Shown: positions 1 to 8,874 of the stretch, in pieces | Position numbering within the stretch: position 1 is the stretch's first letter | Layout: each line of letters begins with the position of its first letter | NCBI GenBank assembly: GCA_030589895.1 | Contig: JAUUZQ010000023.1 | Coordinates: 1-42,609 of the forward strand | DNA from: Bacteroidales bacterium | Lineage (GTDB): Bacteria > Bacteroidota > Bacteroidia > Bacteroidales > GCA-2748055 | Direction: 5' to 3' | DNA length: 42,609 nucleotides | The notes under the pieces: model-generated | The model's input: the letters and a program-made list of their open reading frames with translations, nothing else | Database searches by the model: none | What the model was told of the DNA's origin: nothing | Translations under genes and position numbers: made by a program

Positions 1-1254
1 CCCCTTACCGATGATTACAAAATTATCCGTTCGCATATCAATTCACTCAAGCCATCGGTGATGCCGTTTCCGGGAACGAATACCAAAGCCGCCTTAGATT
101 TAGCAGATTCGGTAGCGAGTATTTCAGATGCGCCTGCAACGTTTTTACTCATTACAGACGAGATCAACCAATCACTATTCACCGATTTACAAAGCCGCAC
201 ATCCAGTACAGAAAACACTTACGAAATATTGCCAATGAATACTCCGGGCGGAGCGAAAATCCCCACAATTCGGGGTATATCTTTTGTAAAAAACAAAAAG
301 GGAGAGTTTGTTATTTCTGCACTTGACGACCAATTTGTCAAGCAATTGAACAGCATCGAAAACTTACATATAAATCCGCTGACGCTTGATAAAAGCGATG
401 TTACTGTGATGGCAAAACGCATTCGGTCCAATGTGGAATTCACTAAAAAAGCCGAAAAAAACGAAGACGATTGGAAAGACGAAGGCTACCTCTTAATAAT
501 ACCGTTTGCGTTTTTTATGCTGATGTGGTTCCGCAAGGGTTGGGTGATATTTTCGCTGCTACTCATGGTTTCCCTGAGTTCGTGTACCGATGATTTTAAT
601 GGAAGCGACTTGTGGTACACCAAAGATTATCAAGGCCAGAAAGCGTATGATAAGGGCCTTTTTGCCGAAGCAGCTGATCTGTTTACAAATCCTGTACAGA
701 AAGGAAATGCCTACTACAAAAATGGCGATTACGACAAAGCTATTATTGCTTTCAGTGAAGATAGTACGGCCTTGGGCGCGTACAATTTAGGTTTGGCATA
801 CTACAAAAACGGTAATTTAGAATTGGCCGAGAGAGCTTTTGAAGAAGCCTATAATTTAGACCCGGATATGGAAGTTGCAAAACGCAATCAATCAGAAATA
901 CAGCAGCTAAGAGATGGGCAGGATATTGATATAGAGGAAGCGCAAGAATTTACCGAACAAGGCCAGGCAGAGAATGAAGAAAACACCAGTCCGGAAGATT
1001 TAAGTGGTGGCGGACAAGAAGCCAGCGAAGAGGACATGAAAGAAGAACGCCTGGAAGAAACGGTTGAAACTGAAACCCGCAAGGGCAAAGAATTAGACGA
1101 AGTACCAGATGATTTTGAATCGGGAGATTCGGACCCATCCAGTATATTGATGCGAAAAGTAGATGACGACCCCGCGTTATTTTTAAAGCGGAAATTTCAG
1201 CATCAAGTGAAAAAGCAAGGCATTGAACCTCCTAAAAATTTAGATAAATGGTAG
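1..1254 (+). CDS. BatB-type VWA/TPR protein (fused BatB–BatC), 5' partial
   Basis: The frame is open from the first base, so the N-terminal part lies outside the window. The first ~140 visible residues are the second half of a von Willebrand factor A domain, with the MPFPGTNTKAALDLA stretch typical of BatB. Two hydrophobic segments follow (about 484-585), then TPR-like units (about 631-870, for example YYKNGDYDKAIIAFS), then an acidic low-complexity tail. The VWA–membrane–TPR order resembles the fused BatB/BatC proteins of proteobacterial aerotolerance operons; in many Bacteroidota these are two separate genes. The product should sit in the inner membrane with its TPR in the periplasm and work with BatA and BatD. 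The next gene overlaps its end by 7 bases, so translation is probably coupled. The Bat assignment is firm; the cellular role of Bat proteins is poorly defined. Confidence 0.85.
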   Translation, partial: PLTDDYKIIRSHINSLKPSVMPFPGTNTKAALDLADSVASISDAPATFLLITDEINQSLFTDLQSRTSSTENTYEILPMNTPGGAKIPTIRGISFVKNKKGEFVISALDDQFVKQLNSIENLHINPLTLDKSDVTVMAKRIRSNVEFTKKAEKNEDDWKDEGYLLIIPFAFFMLMWFRKGWVIFSLLLMVSLSSCTDDFNGSDLWYTKDYQGQKAYDKGLFAEAADLFTNPVQKGNAYYKNGDYDKAIIAFSEDSTALGAYNLGLAYYKNGNLELAERAFEEAYNLDPDMEVAKRNQSEIQQLRDGQDIDIEEAQEFTEQGQAENEENTSPEDLSGGGQEASEEDMKEERLEETVETETRKGKELDEVPDDFESGDSDPSSILMRKVDDDPALFLKRKFQHQVKKQGIEPPKNLDKW

Positions 1255-2567
1255 GTAAAAAATGGATATTGCTTTTGGGAATTTTCTTCTCGCAGTTGGC
1301 CTTTTCACAAGGACATTTGCAGAGCAACATTAAGTTCAATAAGTCTTCCGTTTTTAAAGGCGAACCTATGGAAGTGAGTGTGGAGATTTTTACATCCACC
1401 TGGTTTACAAAAGGCATCAACCCCGGAAACATCAAGGTAAACGGAGCCTTTACGGTTTATTTTAGGTCGCTGAGCACTTCAAAACAAATTAACGGAAAAA
1501 CTTATGCAGGTGTGATTATGTATTTCAATGTTTTTCCGTACGAAGACAAAGATGTGGTTTTTCCTGCGCTTACATTTACCGTTGAAACTCCTGATGAAGG
1601 TGACTATATCGGCGTAAACCAAACCGTTAAAACGAAGGAGCGAAGCATCAAGGTAAATCCCATTCCGCCAGGTTTTAAAAAATCCGAATGGATGGTGACC
1701 AATAATACCATGGCAAGGGATAATTGGAGCAATAAAACCGGTAAAGCCAAGGTCGGAGATGTGATTACGCGTCAAATATCGCTTAAAGTCAGCAATACGG
1801 TTTCTGAGTTAATTCCACCCATTATTTGGGATTCTGTTTCAGGCGTAAGCCAATACCCCTTGCGTTCGGATGTGGAAAACTACAAAACGAATACGACTAT
1901 TTCTGCCTCGCGTACCGACCGAATCCAATACCTTTTGGAGGAGGAAGGCACAGTGAAATTTCCTGAAATTGTGATTAAATGGTGGAATCCCATCAGCAAG
2001 AAACAATACAAAAAAACACTCCCAGCCTATACCTTACAAGTAGAACCCAACCCTGATTTGGGCATGTTGCAAACCATTATAGATTCTCTGTCGGTAAATG
2101 CGCTTAATGCGGGATCAGAAGAAAATGGAAAAGAACCCTTTTCTTTTTTAAAGATGGATTGGAAAGAATTGATTGCGGTAATTATCTTCTTAATTATTCT
2201 CTTTTATTCCTCCCTTAAAATTGGCAAAAATGTATGGACGTTTTTCAAAGCCAAGCGAGCAGCATATCTGCAATCAGAAAAGTATTATTTCAAGTTATTT
2301 GTTTCCAGTACAAAAAGCGGAAGCACTCAAAAAACCTTAGATGCTATGTATACCTGGATTGCGGTTGTAAAGCTTCCTGTAAACACAGCAGAATACCTCA
2401 TTAAGCATTTCGGAGGGAAAGAATTAGCGCAAAACTGGGAAGATATTGAAATGAATATCCAAAACAAAAAATCATTGAAATTCAATATTTCCTTATGGAA
2501 AGAGGCTCGTGAGCAGGTTTTGAATCCTGGACAAAAATCCAGCACAGGGAATTGGATAAATCCATAA
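1248..2567 (+). CDS. batD: BatD family protein
   Basis: A 439-residue protein with an N-terminal signal peptide (about residues 1-20, ending near AFSQG), a large periplasmic region with Ig-like beta segments, one transmembrane helix near residues 305-325 (LIAVIIFLIILFYSSL) and a cytoplasmic tail. This layout and its place directly after a VWA/TPR gene fit BatD of the aerotolerance operon. The ATG at 1248 overlaps the stop of the upstream gene. The tail ends shortly before a 133-base AT-rich gap, and no clear terminator is visible there. BatD proteins are thought to act with the VWA proteins BatA and BatB at the inner membrane; the exact activity is unknown. Confidence 0.85.
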   Translation: MVGKKWILLLGIFFSQLAFSQGHLQSNIKFNKSSVFKGEPMEVSVEIFTSTWFTKGINPGNIKVNGAFTVYFRSLSTSKQINGKTYAGVIMYFNVFPYEDKDVVFPALTFTVETPDEGDYIGVNQTVKTKERSIKVNPIPPGFKKSEWMVTNNTMARDNWSNKTGKAKVGDVITRQISLKVSNTVSELIPPIIWDSVSGVSQYPLRSDVENYKTNTTISASRTDRIQYLLEEEGTVKFPEIVIKWWNPISKKQYKKTLPAYTLQVEPNPDLGMLQTIIDSLSVNALNAGSEENGKEPFSFLKMDWKELIAVIIFLIILFYSSLKIGKNVWTFFKAKRAAYLQSEKYYFKLFVSSTKSGSTQKTLDAMYTWIAVVKLPVNTAEYLIKHFGGKELAQNWEDIEMNIQNKKSLKFNISLWKEAREQVLNPGQKSSTGNWINP

Positions 2568-2700
2568 TATTTCATAAATTTATAAATAAATATTCTCTCG
2601 TATTTTCGCTAACTGACTTGTATACTAAAGCCTCAGCAAACCATAAAAAACAAAATATAAATTTAAAACAAATCAATTCTACCACATAATAAACAGTTCC

Positions 2701-4173
2701 ATGAAAATCATAAATAATACGATATTAGCATCAATTCTTTTAATAGTTATTTTTGGGTGCAATGAAATTCCACCATCAGAGAATACAGATAATAGCAACT
2801 CAGGTTCATCTATTATAAAATTTGACGACAATGGCTATTTATCTCCTGAAGTTATTGAGCCAATTAAAGAAGAACAAATGCGCATCAAAGCTATTTCAGC
2901 TTATGAATATGCATTACCGATTGTAGGTTTAGAGCAATGGCATAAGGGTTTCCTTCAACAAGCTGTATATGGTGATTGGTTGATTTACGAAAACAGATTA
3001 ACTAAAGTGCCGATTATCACAGCCAATACAACAACACCATATGTAATGAGCTTTGTAGATTTATCAAAATCAAGCTACTATATTGAAATTCCTGCAGGGC
3101 CCATTGGAGGCTTAATTGAAAGCATTTACCAATCTCCACAATCTGATTTAGGTGTGGTTGGTCCAGATAAAGGTAAGGGAGGAAAATATCTGTTGCTCGG
3201 ACCTGAATCTGAAGTACCTGCTAATCATAATGCAGATTATGTTGTGAAGTCAACGAGTAATTTAGTTTTAGTTGGGACACGCATTATAGGTTTAAAGGGA
3301 GATGAATATACACAAACACTTGAAGCGCATAAATTGTATAAAGTTGGTGAATCTGCTGAAAACCAGAAATTCATTCAGGCTACGGAAGATCCACAATGGA
3401 TGGGGAACCAACCTCATGGCATGGAATACTGGGAAGATTTAAATCGGGTGCTTCAAAATGAGCCGGTAGTAGATAGAAATCGGTTTATTTTAACTCAGCT
3501 TAGAGAGGTTGGCATTGAAAAAGGAAAACTATTCGAGCCTTCTGAACTTCAAAAAAACATACTTATAGAAGCTGAGGAAATGGGAAACGCCATTGCCATG
3601 GTGAATACTTTTAGCAGAGAATCCTACAAAGAAAAACATTGGCCAGATAGAAATTGGTTATACATATTAAACATGGAGTACCTGGATCACATGCATCCTA
3701 ACTATTATGAAGTCAAAGAAATTGCATCTTATACATATGAGGCTATTACTACATCAGCAGGAATGGTGCTTAATAATGTTGGACGAGGTTCAAAATACCT
3801 GGCGAGTTATATTGATGATAATAAAGAGTGGTTAGATGGTAAAAATTCTTATGAGATTGTTGTACCTAAGGATGCGCCAGCCAATCAATTTTGGTCTATC
3901 ACAGTTTATGACAATGATTCCAGATGTATCATCTTAAATGACCAGGGAAAGTCTGACATCAGTTCTGCCAGAGAAAGTGTTCATGTAGAAGAAGACGGTT
4001 CATACAAAGTCTTTGTTGGTCCGGATGCTCCAGATGGTTATGAAAATAATTGGATTCAGTCAAATCCCGAAAAAGGATTTTTTGTGTATATGAGATTATA
4101 TGGACCATTGGAAACGTACTATGACAAATCATGGAAAATGCCTGATATTAAACTATTGAGTAGGAATAATTGA
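2701..4173 (+). CDS. DUF1254/DUF1214 lipoprotein
   Basis: 490 residues. The N-terminus is a lipoprotein signal ending in VIFGC, with Cys20 as lipidation site. The middle (about 60-200) matches the DUF1254 pattern, including YEYALPIVGLEQW and a conserved YVMSFVDLS stretch. The C-terminus (about 370-485) matches DUF1214, with FWSITVYDND, a VFVGPDAPDGYENNWIQ-type segment and a final RLYGPLETYYDKSWKMPDI. DUF1254/DUF1214 proteins are widespread and usually periplasmic or envelope-anchored, with no agreed biochemical function. The gene is preceded by an AT-rich 133-base leader and followed after 52 bases by an outer membrane barrel gene on the same strand, so the two may be cotranscribed. The domain call is firm; I assign no function. 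Confidence 0.88.
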   Translation: MKIINNTILASILLIVIFGCNEIPPSENTDNSNSGSSIIKFDDNGYLSPEVIEPIKEEQMRIKAISAYEYALPIVGLEQWHKGFLQQAVYGDWLIYENRLTKVPIITANTTTPYVMSFVDLSKSSYYIEIPAGPIGGLIESIYQSPQSDLGVVGPDKGKGGKYLLLGPESEVPANHNADYVVKSTSNLVLVGTRIIGLKGDEYTQTLEAHKLYKVGESAENQKFIQATEDPQWMGNQPHGMEYWEDLNRVLQNEPVVDRNRFILTQLREVGIEKGKLFEPSELQKNILIEAEEMGNAIAMVNTFSRESYKEKHWPDRNWLYILNMEYLDHMHPNYYEVKEIASYTYEAITTSAGMVLNNVGRGSKYLASYIDDNKEWLDGKNSYEIVVPKDAPANQFWSITVYDNDSRCIILNDQGKSDISSARESVHVEEDGSYKVFVGPDAPDGYENNWIQSNPEKGFFVYMRLYGPLETYYDKSWKMPDIKLLSRNN

Positions 4174-4225
4174 CACGAATAGCTGTTTTTATTAACGAAG
4201 AATTACTAGTAAACTTAAAATTCGA

Positions 4226-5470
4226 ATGATCATGAAGAAGCTTGTAATATACTATGGATTTCTGCTATTTTTAGTAACACTGTTACCTCATGGTTCGCTT
4301 TACGCCCAGGAAGAGGAAACAGAAGACCCAAAAGAGAATGTAGAAAAGAAAATAGCTATTATCCCTCTACCCGTAATTGCCTTTTCTCCGACTACAGGAT
4401 TAATGTATGGAGTGGCTCCTGGTGCCAGTGGGTATTTTGGTGATAAAAGTGATACCAGGATTTCATCTGCTTTGAGTACATTTATATATACCACAAAGAA
4501 GCAGCTCATATTAACACTGAAGTCCACGGTTTTCCTTTCCGGAGATAGATGGATATTGATGGGTGACATGAGATATTTTATAACATCACAGCCTACTTAT
4601 GGGCTTGGAACGGGTCCTCAATCTGCAAAGCCAATCGGAGAGGGGATTGAATATTCTGATAATCTGTTTTCGGAGCCAATACCTGATGCACAGATGATGG
4701 AGTTCAACTATTTCCGCTTCCATGAAACTGTGCTAAGGCGTGTGAAGGATTCTTATGTATATGTTGGACTGGGACTCCATTATGACAATCATTCGAAAAT
4801 CAATGATAATCTACTGAATCTGGATGGTGATTCAATTACAAGTCATTATGCTTACAATACGGCCAAGGGGTTCAGTACTCTTGAATACAGGAGTTCAGGA
4901 GTTTCTATAAACGGTTTATATGACAGCCGGGATAATGCAATTAACCCATACAAGGGCAGGTACGCATTTATAAACTTAAGAATAAATCCCTCTTTTTTGG
5001 GAAGCGATAAAAACTCCACTCTATTGTGGTATGAATACCGTGATTACATTCACCTGGATCAGGAAAGGCCGAGACATATGATTGGATTCTGGACTTATGG
5101 GTGGTTTGTCACAAGTGGCGATGTGCCCTATCTGGATTTACCGGCTATTGGCTGGGATCAATTCGGGAGATCTGGCCGTGCTTATACCCAGGGCCGGTTC
5201 AGGGGTGAGAATATGATGTATGGAGAAATTGAATATCGTGTCCCATTACAGAAAACTAAAGAGACCTTTGGATTGGTTTTGTTTAGTAATTTCAGTACTG
5301 TCAGTAACGAACTGGGAGATATCGGTTTGTTTGATTATATTGACTATGGCTATGGTGTAGGATTGAGGATAATGATTGACAAGAACTCCCGGGCTAACCT
5401 GTCTTTGGATTATGCGATGGGTAAATACGGTGCCTCCGGATTTTATTTTGGTATAAATGAGGTGTTTTAA
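4226..5470 (+). CDS. POTRA-less Omp85/BamA-type outer membrane barrel
   Basis: 414 residues with a signal peptide ending near SLYAQ. The mature part starts with a short acidic stretch, then IAIIPLPVIAFSPTTGLMYG, a common opening of small 'bacterial surface antigen' (PF01103) barrels. It contains the Omp85-like YDSRDNAINPYKGRY segment (about 230-245) and ends in alternating beta strands with terminal phenylalanine (GINEVF), the C-terminal signature of outer membrane barrels. There is no room for POTRA domains, so this fits the POTRA-less Omp85 class rather than BamA itself. A second ATG at 4232 (MKKLVIYYG) gives a more typical signal peptide and is probably the true start. It follows the DUF1254 gene by 52 bases and converges with the next gene, only 31 bases away. 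Confidence 0.82.
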   Translation: MIMKKLVIYYGFLLFLVTLLPHGSLYAQEEETEDPKENVEKKIAIIPLPVIAFSPTTGLMYGVAPGASGYFGDKSDTRISSALSTFIYTTKKQLILTLKSTVFLSGDRWILMGDMRYFITSQPTYGLGTGPQSAKPIGEGIEYSDNLFSEPIPDAQMMEFNYFRFHETVLRRVKDSYVYVGLGLHYDNHSKINDNLLNLDGDSITSHYAYNTAKGFSTLEYRSSGVSINGLYDSRDNAINPYKGRYAFINLRINPSFLGSDKNSTLLWYEYRDYIHLDQERPRHMIGFWTYGWFVTSGDVPYLDLPAIGWDQFGRSGRAYTQGRFRGENMMYGEIEYRVPLQKTKETFGLVLFSNFSTVSNELGDIGLFDYIDYGYGVGLRIMIDKNSRANLSLDYAMGKYGASGFYFGINEVF

Positions 5471-5501
5471 GTAGAGTACAATCGAGGTCTTTCTTTCCGA
5501 A

Positions 5502-6248
5502 TCAGAATCGGTAACCCAGCGATATCCCATAACGGAAATAGTTGAGTCGGAAATCCACTTTAAAATCTGTTGTAATGGGTATGTCAACAGGGTTCATGCC
5601 AAGGGATTGCAGTCTTCGATTAAGTTCCTCTTCAATAAGTGGAATGATCTGAGCAGCGTAATCCGAATGAATATTCATTTTCAGTCTGTTATGGGAAGTA
5701 CGGGGTCCCATGAACATCATATCCACAATGATTCTCTCACTAATAAGGAACTGATAGCCCACCTGGAAGCCCATCCCAAATTCAGTAAGCTCAGCATATC
5801 CACCACCATCGATATAAGACATCCCATCCCAATAATGAAATTCCAAATCAGCATACATATTGGTCATCCTTGAATAGACTCCGGCGTACAGTCCGGTATT
5901 TGCTCCCTGGCAATCGCAATTATTAAAGAAATATCTTAACTCCGGAGTCAATGAATATCCCTGGAGGCCACCTGTATTACTTGTGATGATGAAATCCCCA
6001 AGGCCGAAAATTTTAGGGATGTTTCCACCCCATTTAAATCCACCGCCAATGTTAAAGGAAAGATGATCATTTATCTGACGTTCATATAAAAGGGAAATAT
6101 TTCTGAAATAGAATGCCGCAAGGTTAATCTTTATAGTATTCTTGTAGTTTGTTGCGGTATCTTGGTTTGTTTGTGATCTGGCCGTTCCGATAACCATCAA
6201 AAACGCAAGGCCAAGGACTAAGGATTTTAGATGTGGTATCATAGACAC
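5502..6248 (-). CDS. Outer membrane beta-barrel protein, unknown function
   Basis: 248 residues. A signal peptide ends near TARSQ. The rest is a run of alternating hydrophobic and polar beta strands (INLAAFYFRNISLLYERQ, then a Gly-rich GGGFKWGG turn) ending in RYGISLGYRF, a typical barrel C-terminus with a final aromatic. Two cysteines occur close together in NNCDCQG. The layout is that of small DUF3575-like barrels, but I cannot assign a family firmly. Its start is 14 bases after the stop of the lipoprotein gene at 6263-7174, so the two form a likely operon and may work as an outer membrane protein with its lipoprotein partner. That pairing is inferred from spacing only. Confidence 0.75.
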   Translation of the reverse strand: MSMIPHLKSLVLGLAFLMVIGTARSQTNQDTATNYKNTIKINLAAFYFRNISLLYERQINDHLSFNIGGGFKWGGNIPKIFGLGDFIITSNTGGLQGYSLTPELRYFFNNCDCQGANTGLYAGVYSRMTNMYADLEFHYWDGMSYIDGGGYAELTEFGMGFQVGYQFLISERIIVDMMFMGPRTSHNRLKMNIHSDYAAQIIPLIEEELNRRLQSLGMNPVDIPITTDFKVDFRLNYFRYGISLGYRF

Positions 6249-6262
6249 AAATCTATAATATT

Positions 6263-7174
6263 CTAGATCTTGCCTGCGATGAAATCTTCGCGTATCTCTG
6301 TTATGATTGCTTTGATTTCCAACAGTTTTTCGTTTTTAAAAATCTGATCAGATGAAATCTCCTGAATATTTTCTTCTATAGTCATACTGGCATAGAGGGC
6401 AGTAATCCTCTTGATTTTTGGAAGTAGAAAAATGTTGGTTTCTTCAGTTGAATATCTATCGATCAGATCGACAAATGTTTTAAACGCTTCTTCTTGCGAT
6501 GTAACAATCACAAGCAGGTTTCTTAACATCAATAGTTTTACATCGTCGGGAATATCTTCGCCGGGATATTCATGAATGATGTAATGTAGCATGTATTGTT
6601 TCTCAATGAAGTTGCCCCCCAAAATGGCCAGTGCAATTCTTGCCTGATCCTTTCCGGATAACACTTCTTCAACCTTCTCAAAGGCACTGTGCATTTGATC
6701 GACGATAGAATCATTGGTTGAGAGGTCGTCAGCAACAAATCTTGCAACAAAAAAATATGCAAACACATCTCCTAAACCCAGATAATCTGCCAGGTCAACG
6801 GCTGCATCCAGGCTGCCCTGAGCAGCTTCTGTTTGGTTGTAAGAAATAGAGTACACGACATCTGAGATATACATTCCCAAATGAAGCCCGACCATTTCAG
6901 GAGATACCATATATTGGTCAACATTTGAAGGATCATTAACAAGTGAAGGAACATAGTCCACTCCTGCCGTCTCCAGTAAGACTGCAATATCAGATATATT
7001 TCTCATATTGGGAGATACCTTGCTGACCTCATTCTTAAAAGTCTCAATTTTATCTGTTTCCTGTTTATCAGTGTCAGCCTTTTCACCACTTGTACCTGAC
7101 TTGCAGCTGAACATAAAAACAGCTATTGTCATAACTACAGAAGTCACAATTAGTAATCGGGAACGAATTTTCAT
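6263..7174 (-). CDS. Helical lipoprotein, paralogue of the 34505-35386 product
   Basis: 303 residues with a lipoprotein signal ending in FMFSC (Cys24), followed by a Lys/Asp/Glu-rich linker. The rest looks all-helical. By eye it aligns along its length with the 293-residue lipoprotein at 34505-35386. Shared landmarks in order are an LLETAGVDYVP segment (ELFEKAGNNFNP in the other), a LGMYISDVVYS segment (LGVDLSY), an acidic DSIVDQM/DSLALVI segment, and an ILGGNFIEKQY segment (LLGGWIEAMY). I know this pattern from uncharacterised Bacteroidota lipoproteins and have no function for it. It is the first gene of a probable two-gene unit with the barrel at 5502-6248 and has a perfect TATCTTTG promoter element 25 bases upstream. 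Confidence 0.78.
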   Translation of the reverse strand: MKIRSRLLIVTSVVMTIAVFMFSCKSGTSGEKADTDKQETDKIETFKNEVSKVSPNMRNISDIAVLLETAGVDYVPSLVNDPSNVDQYMVSPEMVGLHLGMYISDVVYSISYNQTEAAQGSLDAAVDLADYLGLGDVFAYFFVARFVADDLSTNDSIVDQMHSAFEKVEEVLSGKDQARIALAILGGNFIEKQYMLHYIIHEYPGEDIPDDVKLLMLRNLLVIVTSQEEAFKTFVDLIDRYSTEETNIFLLPKIKRITALYASMTIEENIQEISSDQIFKNEKLLEIKAIITEIREDFIAGKI

Positions 7175-7198
7175 TTTTTCTTGGATTTGTTATTATGT

Positions 7199-7206
7199 CA
7201 AAGATA
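7199..7206 (-). promoter_or_regulatory. Bacteroidota -7 promoter element TATCTTTG
   Basis: Read on the minus strand this is TATCTTTG, an exact match to the TAnnTTTG -7 consensus of the Bacteroidota housekeeping sigma factor. It lies 25 bases before the ATG of the lipoprotein gene that ends at 7174, giving a leader of about 20 bases. I see no good TTG at the expected -33 position. Confidence 0.45.
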
Positions 7207-7267
7207 CAAAATATCTTTTGCTTACAGTTATTATAAAACCATATCTAGCCTGCTTAATTCTTAATAA

Positions 7268-7942
7268 TTAGTCATTACTCTTCAGGATCACTTTTCTCTC
7301 CAGGATCTCTTGCACAATCAACCGGGCAAATTTCTCTGCTTCGTCATCAATCGAATCAATATTTTCAGTTATTGATTGTCCGGTCCAGATCAGGTTTTCT
7401 GACTCAATATCGTAGAGGTTTGCTTCGAGCACATAAGTGGCATCAATGGTATAATATCCCTGGGTGTAAGTTTGAGAGTATATATTTGCATAATAGTCAT
7501 AATATCTTTGATTATAGACGGGCATGGTATCGTCATAATAGGGTGATACAACCATTCTGCTATCCACAAAACGTTCCTCAAAGCGGCTATCCAGAAGGGT
7601 GATGATCAGCAAGACATCTATCTGATTCTGTTTAATCTTTTCAACAACCATCTTTTTCATTACTCCGGGTTCAACATCCAGACTTTCGATTAATTCACTT
7701 TTGCCTGCAAGGGGAAAAGAATGAAAGGTGATGCTTGCATGCACTCCTTTTTTTGTGAATTCATCAGCAAGCGCGTTTTCCACCAGAAGTCTGTTCGCAT
7801 CATCAGGAAAAAGGGCTGCAACCCCAAGATTTGAATATGATTTGGGAACAAGATTTTCTTGTGACATGGATACCAATAATTTTGTAGAGCTACAACTGCT
7901 AATGAGTAAAGCAATCACGCTGATAATCAATGTATTTCTCAT
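7268..7942 (-). CDS. Tyr-rich lipoprotein of unknown function (GNA1162/LpoB-like layout)
   Basis: 224 residues; a lipobox ISSC places the lipidated cysteine at 17. The region after it (about 35-120) alternates predicted strands and helices and contains IDVLLIITLLDSRFEERF. A Tyr-rich patch follows (about 135-164: YYDDTMPVYNQRYYDYY and on), then ATYVLEANLYDIESENLIW, which is typical of small periplasmic lipoproteins whose core computes as a Rossmann-like or LpoB/GNA1162-like fold. The C-terminus is helical (EAEKFARLIVQEILE). The fold suggestion is inference. It is transcribed on its own, 93 bases upstream of the next minus-strand gene. A Tyr-rich patch in a similar place is seen in the lipoprotein at 23417-24115. 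Confidence 0.72.
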   Translation of the reverse strand: MRNTLIISVIALLISSCSSTKLLVSMSQENLVPKSYSNLGVAALFPDDANRLLVENALADEFTKKGVHASITFHSFPLAGKSELIESLDVEPGVMKKMVVEKIKQNQIDVLLIITLLDSRFEERFVDSRMVVSPYYDDTMPVYNQRYYDYYANIYSQTYTQGYYTIDATYVLEANLYDIESENLIWTGQSITENIDSIDDEAEKFARLIVQEILERKVILKSND

Positions 7943-8053
7943 TTTCCTATATATTTAGATTAAAATAACTCAATTTTTTTTATATTAGCAAAGGGAAGAT
8001 AATATTGTTATTCATTAATACAGATAATAAGGACATTTAAATATCTTGAAAGC

Positions 8054-8827
8054 ATGAAAAGAAGGAAAGTTTTTATTGCATTTAGTATTGTTTTGTTTTG
8101 TGGCTCATTAAACATTTATGCTCAGAAAATATATACAGTGTCTAGCGGAGAGATGATCTTTTCCCGGGCAGATGTAAATCTTACTGATGCCTATATGCAG
8201 GCCTACCCCCTGGCTAGAATTGACTATAATCCGACACGGTGGACCGTTTTTCTGCACCTGGGTCAGTATATTCACACTGATTTCTCTGATAATATTGGGT
8301 TTTTTACCGGTTCATCACTTCGCAATGTGGGATACATAAGTGATGAAAGACTACCAAGAATCAGTAATCCAACATCTATTGACGACTATCAGAACTACAA
8401 GGTGATTCGTCGAACATATAATGTTGGTATCCCTTTGGCTCTGAAGATTGGTTCTTTCAGCAACCACATGTACTTTTTTGGCGGGGGAGAAATGGAGTGG
8501 GCCTTTGTCGCCAAACATAAATGGTGGGAATCACACTCCAGATCCGGGCCAAAAGTAAAGAGGTTGGATTGGTTTCCAAGAGATATATATGCTTTGCAAC
8601 CTTCAGTTTTTGCCGGTATACAATTTCCAAAAGGTTTCAATGTGAAATTTCGTTATTATCTGACAGATTATATCAGGAAGGAAAATGTAAGTAATGATCC
8701 ACTAAACGTAGCTAACCTGGGGAGATACCAGAGTCCGCGGTTGATGTATATTTCATTGTGCTGGCAATTCCAGCATAAATGGGAGAGATCAACAAGTCAA
8801 TCAAAGGAGGAACAATACAATCTCTGA
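8054..8827 (+). CDS. Exported beta-rich protein, probable outer membrane barrel
   Basis: 257 residues with a signal peptide ending near NIYAQ. The mature protein is beta-rich, with strand and aromatic-girdle patterns such as WTVFLHLGQYIHTDF, NVGIPLALKIGSF and GFNVKFRYYLTDYI. It lacks a terminal aromatic residue because a polar tail (about 18 residues, ending EEQYNL) follows the last strand (LMYISLCWQFQ). I do not recognise a family; a small outer membrane barrel is the best guess. It is a single gene on the plus strand with its own AT-rich leader and ends at a strong bidirectional terminator shared with the convergent gene at 8873. Confidence 0.7.
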   Translation: MKRRKVFIAFSIVLFCGSLNIYAQKIYTVSSGEMIFSRADVNLTDAYMQAYPLARIDYNPTRWTVFLHLGQYIHTDFSDNIGFFTGSSLRNVGYISDERLPRISNPTSIDDYQNYKVIRRTYNVGIPLALKIGSFSNHMYFFGGGEMEWAFVAKHKWWESHSRSGPKVKRLDWFPRDIYALQPSVFAGIQFPKGFNVKFRYYLTDYIRKENVSNDPLNVANLGRYQSPRLMYISLCWQFQHKWERSTSQSKEEQYNL

Positions 8828-8836
8828 CAGAAAAGT

Positions 8837-8874
8837 AAAAAAAAAGAGCGGCCTCAACAGCCGCTCTTTTTTTT
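8837..8874. terminator. Bidirectional rho-independent terminator
   Basis: Seven-base perfect stem GAGCGGC (8846-8852) and GCCGCTC (8860-8866) with loop CTCAACA, flanked by A9 on the left and T8 on the right. It can stop transcription from both the plus-strand gene ending at 8827 and the minus-strand operon ending at 8873; the stop codon of the latter lies in the T run. Confidence 0.9.

Noticed and set aside
2566-2594. AATATTT...AAATATT inverted repeat after batD as a terminator
   Set aside because: The stem is purely A/T, has a long loop and no following T run; too weak to call.
5246-5587. 113-residue minus-strand frame across two convergent gene ends
   Set aside because: It overlaps both barrel genes, whose C-terminal barrel signatures are clear, and shows no protein-like composition.
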